Positions 15,517 to 18,502 of a DNA stretch of 18,502 nucleotides are shown here, in pieces. Below the pieces are notes generated by a model. That model was not told the origin of the DNA. It made no database searches and saw nothing but the letters and a program-made list of their open reading frames with translations. The stretch lies in the NCBI GenBank assembly GCA_934533075.1, contig CAKTBJ010000045.1:1-18502 (forward strand). The letters are read 5' to 3'. The position numbers were made by a program, and so were the translations under genes. Within the stretch, counting starts at the first letter, position 1. Each line of letters starts with the position of its first letter. The stretch is from an uncultured Paracoccus sp. (GTDB taxonomy: Bacteria > Pseudomonadota > Alphaproteobacteria > Rhodobacterales > Rhodobacteraceae).

Positions 15517-16326
15517 TCAGCCCCGCTTCAGCGCCGCGTCGTAAAGTCCGCCGGGCGACAGCGTGAACACCTCGCAGCCCTCCGCCGTCACGCCGATGGC
15601 ATGCTCGTATTGCGCCGAAAGCGAGCGGTCGCGCGTCACCGCCGTCCACTCGTCGGCCAGCACCTTGGTTTCGGGGCGCCCGAGGTTGATCATCGGCTCG
15701 ATGGTGAAGAACATGCCCTCCTCCAGCACCGGGCCGCGCCCGGCCTGGCCGTAATGCAGCACGTTCGGCGGCGCGTGGAACACCCGCCCGATGCCATGCC
15801 CGCAGAAATCGCGCACCACCGACATGCGGCGGCTTTCGGCGTAAGCTTGGATGGCGGCGCCGATATCGCCGAAGGTCGCGCCGGGGCGCACGGCCTCGAT
15901 GCCCTTCATCAGCGCGTCATGGGTGACCTCGATCAGCCTTTGCGCCTTGATCGGCGCCTTGCCGGCCGCATACATGCGCGAGCTGTCCCCGAACCAGCCA
16001 TCCACGATCACCGTCACGTCGATATTGGCGATGTCGCCCTCGTGCAGCACCTTGTCGCCGGGAATGCCGTGGCAAACCACATGGTTGACGCTGATGCAGG
16101 AGGCATGCCGATAGCCGCGATAGCCGATCGTGGCCGAGGTCACGCCCAGCTTGCGGATATGGTTTTCGATGAAGTCGTCGATCTCGGCGGTGGTCACGCC
16201 GGGCTGGACCAGCGGTCCCAGCAGGTCGAGGATGCCCGCCACCACCGCACCGGCCTGACGCATGCCTGCGAAATCCTGCGGGTCGTGGATGCGGATCCCT
16301 TCGCGGGTCAGGCGGGCGTCGTTCAT
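15517..16326 (-). CDS. map: Type I methionine aminopeptidase
   Basis: Map removes the initiator methionine from new proteins when the second residue is small, a cytoplasmic essential function. The 269-residue product is of normal bacterial length. All five metal ligands are seen: Asp103 (NIDVTVIVDG), Asp114 (GDSSRMY), His177 (CGHGIGRVFH), Glu210 (TIEPMIN) and Glu241 (QYEHAIGV). The conserved His86 is in VVCHGIPGD. The start at 16326 follows AGAGGA with good spacing. A weak promoter match lies at 16354-16383. Gene neighbours on both sides are non-coding, so it appears monocistronic. Confidence 0.96.
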   Translation of the reverse strand: MNDARLTREGIRIHDPQDFAGMRQAGAVVAGILDLLGPLVQPGVTTAEIDDFIENHIRKLGVTSATIGYRGYRHASCISVNHVVCHGIPGDKVLHEGDIANIDVTVIVDGWFGDSSRMYAAGKAPIKAQRLIEVTHDALMKGIEAVRPGATFGDIGAAIQAYAESRRMSVVRDFCGHGIGRVFHAPPNVLHYGQAGRGPVLEEGMFFTIEPMINLGRPETKVLADEWTAVTRDRSLSAQYEHAIGVTAEGCEVFTLSPGGLYDAALKRG

Positions 16327-16796
16327 CGTGGTCCTCTTGCGTATCCAGCCACGGATTTAGGCGCCCCGGCCCGGATTTGCCAGCCCTTGCGGCTTTCGGC
16401 CGGGCCTGGTCCGCAGGGGAGGGCAGGCAAGGGCGTGGCGGACCCGCCTGGGACAGGGGCCGGCCCTTCGCCGGTCGCGGCCGTGCGGACCGGCCCGGAG
16501 AAGCGCGGCGGCACGGGCAGGGCGGTTGCCGGCGGCGAGGCCCCCGGTGGCGATGCGCCGGGCGAGGGCGGGCTGCGCGTGCATGCCGCGCGGGGCGATC
16601 GTCCGGCCTCGGGGACATTCCGGCCGCGCGAATGGCTCATTCACGAAAGCCGCGCCTCTCGTTCCGGCGGCAAGGCCCGTTTCTTTCCCCTGTTCGCGAC
16701 TCCATCCGCCGGAATGGGGAGGATTGCGCTTTTCACCGTCGATTGCAGGGAATGTGCGCCTGAATATCAAATGATCCGCCCGCCGGACCGGCCCCG
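16327..16796. other. GC-rich gap with no supported gene; weak map promoter at its left end
   Basis: At 16354-16383 the minus strand has CTGGCA and TAAATC 18 bases apart, a possible map promoter (low confidence). The rest shows only short hairpins, for example GGTCCGC (16408-16414) with GCGGACC (16438-16444). A minus-strand frame of 147 codons overlaps the stop of the next gene but is Arg/Pro/Ala-rich with poor codon use in its first half, and I do not accept it. Confidence 0.5.
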
Positions 16797-17042
16797 TCAC
16801 GGTCTCCGGTTTCTGGCATAGTCCTGATCCATATGCCGTCCGACCGTTTGCAGGAAGGAGGCAACGGCGACGGCCACAAGAAAAAAGAAACCCCCGCCGA
16901 GGGAATAGGCGAGGAACAGCCAGGGAATATCCAGCCCGGCGTGGAAGGCGATCATGGCCGAAATCGCGGCGGCGGTGACGGCAACGGACAGGCAGCCCAG
17001 CACCACCGCCAGCCTCCGGTCCGGCGCCCCCTTCCGCTGCAC
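16797..17042 (-). CDS. Small two-helix membrane protein of unknown function
   Basis: The product is up to 81 residues with two hydrophobic stretches (about 11-37 and 39-65) and a charged tail ending RHMDQDYARNRRP. This pattern and good codon use support a real small inner-membrane protein, but I recognise no family. The start is uncertain. GTG at 17042 has no Shine-Dalgarno; GTG at 17006 has GGAGG six bases before it and would give 69 residues. Its upstream region borders the recombinase segment, so the original promoter or N-terminus may have been displaced. No partner gene is evident. Confidence 0.55.
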   Translation of the reverse strand: MQRKGAPDRRLAVVLGCLSVAVTAAAISAMIAFHAGLDIPWLFLAYSLGGGFFFLVAVAVASFLQTVGRHMDQDYARNRRP

Positions 17043-17071
17043 GGGGTCATAAGGGACCCGTTGTCGTAGCC

Positions 17072-17100
17072 TTGGACCAGGCTCGGCTGACCGCTACTTT
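17072..17100 (+). promoter_or_regulatory. Predicted promoter upstream of the serine recombinase
   Basis: TTGGAC (17072-17077) and TACTTT (17095-17100) are 17 bases apart, a good sigma-70 match in an AT-richer stretch. The transcript would start near 17107 and run about 160 nt before the recombinase ATG. The leader holds the inverted partner of AAGGGACCC (17051-17059) as GGGTCCCTT (17162-17170), plus a bulged hairpin GATTTTCC/GGAAATC. Confidence 0.5.
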
Positions 17101-17112
17101 AGGCCCATCATC

Positions 17113-17211
17113 ATGAGATTTTCCATGCGCCGGGAGGGGGAAATCCCTTCGATGACAAAAGGGGTCCCTTCTGTCAACAGCAGCCCCGACGCAGAGGTGG
17201 CAGGGAAGTGA
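17113..17211 (+). CDS. Possible 32-residue ORF in the recombinase leader
   Basis: An ATG at 17113 opens a 32-codon frame ending TGA at 17209-17211. The next tiny frame starts GTG at 17208, overlapping that stop, and itself ends TGA at 17266-17268, overlapping the recombinase ATG. The Shine-Dalgarno signals are weak. The chain of overlapping frames is suggestive of coupling but may be chance. Confidence 0.2.
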   Translation: MRFSMRREGEIPSMTKGVPSVNSSPDAEVAGK

Positions 17212-17266
17212 ACCCGGAGGTGGCTCGGCCGACACCGCGCGTCTGTCGTTATCTAGGAAAACTTCC

Positions 17267-17824
17267 ATGAAAGTTGGTTATGCGCGTGTTTCTACCGAGG
17301 ATCAAAAGCTCGATCTTCAGATATCGGCCTTGAAGCGGGTGGGATGCGGACGGATCTACGAGGATCACGGAATATCCGGCTCCACCATGATGCGGCCCGG
17401 TCTTGCTTCCATGATACGTTCCTTGCGGCCCGGACAAACGCTGGTGGTCTGGCGTCTGGATCGGCTGGGGCGTTCCCTTTCGGGGCTGGTCCAGCTTGTC
17501 GATCACCTGAACCGTCGCGAGGTGGGGTTCCAATCCCTGACGGAATCGCTGGATACCGGCTCCTCGGGGGGGAGGCTGATATTTCATATCATGGCGGCGC
17601 TGGCCGAATTCGAGCGGACCCTCATCAGCGAGCGGACCAAGGCAGGCATGGAGGAGGCGCGGCGGCGGGGGCGGCATGTCGGCCGTCCCCCGAAGATGAC
17701 GCGGGAGCAGGCGATCCAGGCCGCGCGCGAGTGCCGGGCGGCATCCCTGGAGGAAATCGCCCGCCGATACGGCGTTTCTTCCCGGACCTTGCGGCGGCAT
17801 ATCGGCGATGTGGGGGGCGGCTGA
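17267..17824 (+). CDS. Serine recombinase (resolvase/invertase, Gin/Hin-like)
   Basis: This is a small serine site-specific recombinase of 185 residues, the usual size for Gin/Hin invertases and Tn3-type resolvases. The catalytic Ser9 is in GYARVSTEDQ with Arg7. The active-site arginines lie in WRLDRLGRS (Arg66, Arg69), and the long E-helix follows SLTESLDTGSSGGRLIFHIMAALAEFER. A GRPPK linker leads to a C-terminal helix-turn-helix (about 160-180, SLEEIARRYGVSSRTLRRHI). The middle resembles phage-type invertases more than Tn3 resolvases. AGGAAAA precedes the ATG at 17267. The first 100 bases are far less GC-rich than the surroundings, suggesting horizontal transfer. No transposase, recognisable partner site or terminal repeats were found, so the mobile element, if any, is incomplete or unrecognised. 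Confidence 0.93.
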   Translation: MKVGYARVSTEDQKLDLQISALKRVGCGRIYEDHGISGSTMMRPGLASMIRSLRPGQTLVVWRLDRLGRSLSGLVQLVDHLNRREVGFQSLTESLDTGSSGGRLIFHIMAALAEFERTLISERTKAGMEEARRRGRHVGRPPKMTREQAIQAARECRAASLEEIARRYGVSSRTLRRHIGDVGGG

Positions 17825-18138
17825 TCCGCCGCGGACCCGGCATGCGCCCACGGCCGGACCCTGCGGCTGGCTGCGCCCTTCGGTGCCGGCCGGCGCCTCG
17901 TCCGCCGCTCCGGGGCCTCCGGCTGTGCGCAGGGGGCGGCCGGGCGAGGCGGGCGGCTGCCGGGGCAGGGCCGGGCTTTCGGTGGATCGCCGGGCGACGG
18001 CCGGTTCTCGGGGCCGGCGAGGGCGCGGTTCCTTGCCGCCGGGACGGGTATCCGTGTGCGGGGGCAGCCTGCCGGGGTGCCGAAAGGCGCGTGATGCCTG
18101 TCCGTTCGTGACGGTCCCATGAGCCTGGCCCGGCCGGC
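17825..18138. other. GC-rich gap without a supported gene
   Basis: These 314 bases lie between the converging recombinase and XRE genes. Several open frames exist but all look like shadows of high GC. Short inverted repeats occur, for example GGCCGG (17852-17857) with CCGGCC (17886-17891). GGGGCAGCCTGCCGGGG (18061-18077) is identical to a stretch at 15357-15373 in repeat unit 3. Confidence 0.5.
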
Positions 18139-18480
18139 TCAGGCGCTCGCCAATGCCTTCAACTGCCCGACCGCGATCCTGACCCGCTCGTCCCCCAGAC
18201 CGCGCAGCAGGGCCATCGCTTCGGCCTCCAGCCGCAGGCGGTTCTGGCTCTTGCCCTCCGCGATGCCGCCTTCGGGGAAGAAATCCCGCAGCGGCACCTC
18301 CAGCGCGGCGGCGATGGCGGTGAGGGTGTCCAGCGCCGGCAGCGACCTGGCGCGCTCGATATTGGAGATCGCCTCGGCGGTGCGGCCGATGGCCTCGGCC
18401 AGCTGCGCCTGCCGCATGCCGCGCGCCTTGCGGAAGCTGCGCACCTGCCCGGCGATGAAGTGCTTCAGGGTTTCGCTCAT
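18139..18480 (-). CDS. XRE-family helix-turn-helix transcriptional regulator
   Basis: The 113-residue protein has a Cro/C1-type helix-turn-helix over about residues 14-68, with QLAEAIGRTAEAISNIERAR as the core and LPALDTLTAIAAALEVPLRDFF as the usual ending. A charged helical tail of about 45 residues, without a recognisable sensor domain, may mediate dimerisation. The ATG at 18480 gives a full-length domain. No Shine-Dalgarno lies upstream; instead a perfect inverted repeat covers the start codon, so the mRNA may be leaderless and the gene self-repressed. It converges with the recombinase gene. Such regulators are common in phages and islands but also in chromosomes, so its origin is open. 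Confidence 0.9.
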   Translation of the reverse strand: MSETLKHFIAGQVRSFRKARGMRQAQLAEAIGRTAEAISNIERARSLPALDTLTAIAAALEVPLRDFFPEGGIAEGKSQNRLRLEAEAMALLRGLGDERVRIAVGQLKALASA

Positions 18481-18501
18481 GAAGCCGGATTAGGCTTCAT
18501 G
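18478..18501. promoter_or_regulatory. Perfect inverted repeat over the XRE start codon, likely operator
   Basis: CATGAAGCC (18478-18486), a 6-base centre GGATTA and GGCTTCATG (18493-18501) form a perfect palindrome. One arm contains the XRE ATG; the other contains an ATG facing outward at 18499, which may start a divergent gene beyond the window. Use as an XRE operator is inference from position and symmetry. Confidence 0.6.
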
Positions 18502-18502
18502 T

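Noticed and set aside
16357..16800. 147-codon minus-strand frame overlapping the stop of the small membrane protein gene
   Set aside because: No Shine-Dalgarno, poor codon use in the first half, low-complexity Arg/Pro/Ala in the second half, no recognisable domain.
14800..16821. 673-codon plus-strand open frame across the repeat array and map
   Set aside because: It runs antisense through map, has Arg/Gly/Ala-rich composition, and the repeat spacing changes frame between units.
17230..17285. Gin/Hin-type crossover site over the recombinase start (TTATC near 17250, ACTT/AAGT around the ATG)
   Set aside because: Only a few bases match known sites and no second inverted copy was found in the window.

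Overview
The window is about 18.5 kb of very GC-rich (roughly 70%) chromosomal DNA. It carries conserved housekeeping genes typical of Alphaproteobacteria, most like Rhodobacteraceae such as Paracoccus; this placement is an inference from protein style and composition, not from a search. Several predicted promoters share a TTGnnn / TAGGCT pattern, and one intergenic region carries a perfect match to the CtrA box, which fits that group.

Layout. At the left edge a truncated aspartate/glutamate leucyltransferase gene (bpt, minus) diverges from glnE (plus), the two-domain regulator of glutamine synthetase. The gap after glnE holds a degenerate three-unit repeat of about 120 bp and three 10-bp repeats. 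Next, on the minus strand, comes a membrane glycosyltransferase 2 with an N-terminal MshEN-like (possible c-di-GMP-binding) domain, and upstream of it carA. carA diverges from a GatB/YqeY-family gene, which is followed by a palindrome-rich gap and then mutS (both plus). A DUF2848 gene and a plant-type isoaspartyl peptidase/asparaginase gene follow as a likely two-gene operon that ends in a strong intrinsic terminator.

On the minus strand lie a small secreted six-cysteine protein of unknown function, a DadA-type FAD amino-acid dehydrogenase preceded by a short leader ORF, a 0.5-kb non-coding array of three tandem repeats of about 170 bp, a type I methionine aminopeptidase, and a small two-helix membrane protein. 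The right end looks accessory. It has a Gin/Hin-like serine recombinase whose 5' part is clearly lower in GC, a gene-poor GC-rich gap, and an XRE-type repressor whose start codon lies inside a perfect 9-bp inverted repeat, a likely autoregulatory operator.

The most noteworthy region is 4042-6295. A GT2 synthase with a tandem MshEN motif sits behind a CtrA box and a leader able to fold into two mutually exclusive hairpins, one of which hides the ribosome binding site. Together these suggest an envelope or exopolysaccharide synthase controlled by the cell cycle or by c-di-GMP. The sequence shows the parts; the regulatory logic is inference. No tRNA, rRNA, CRISPR array or complete insertion sequence was seen.
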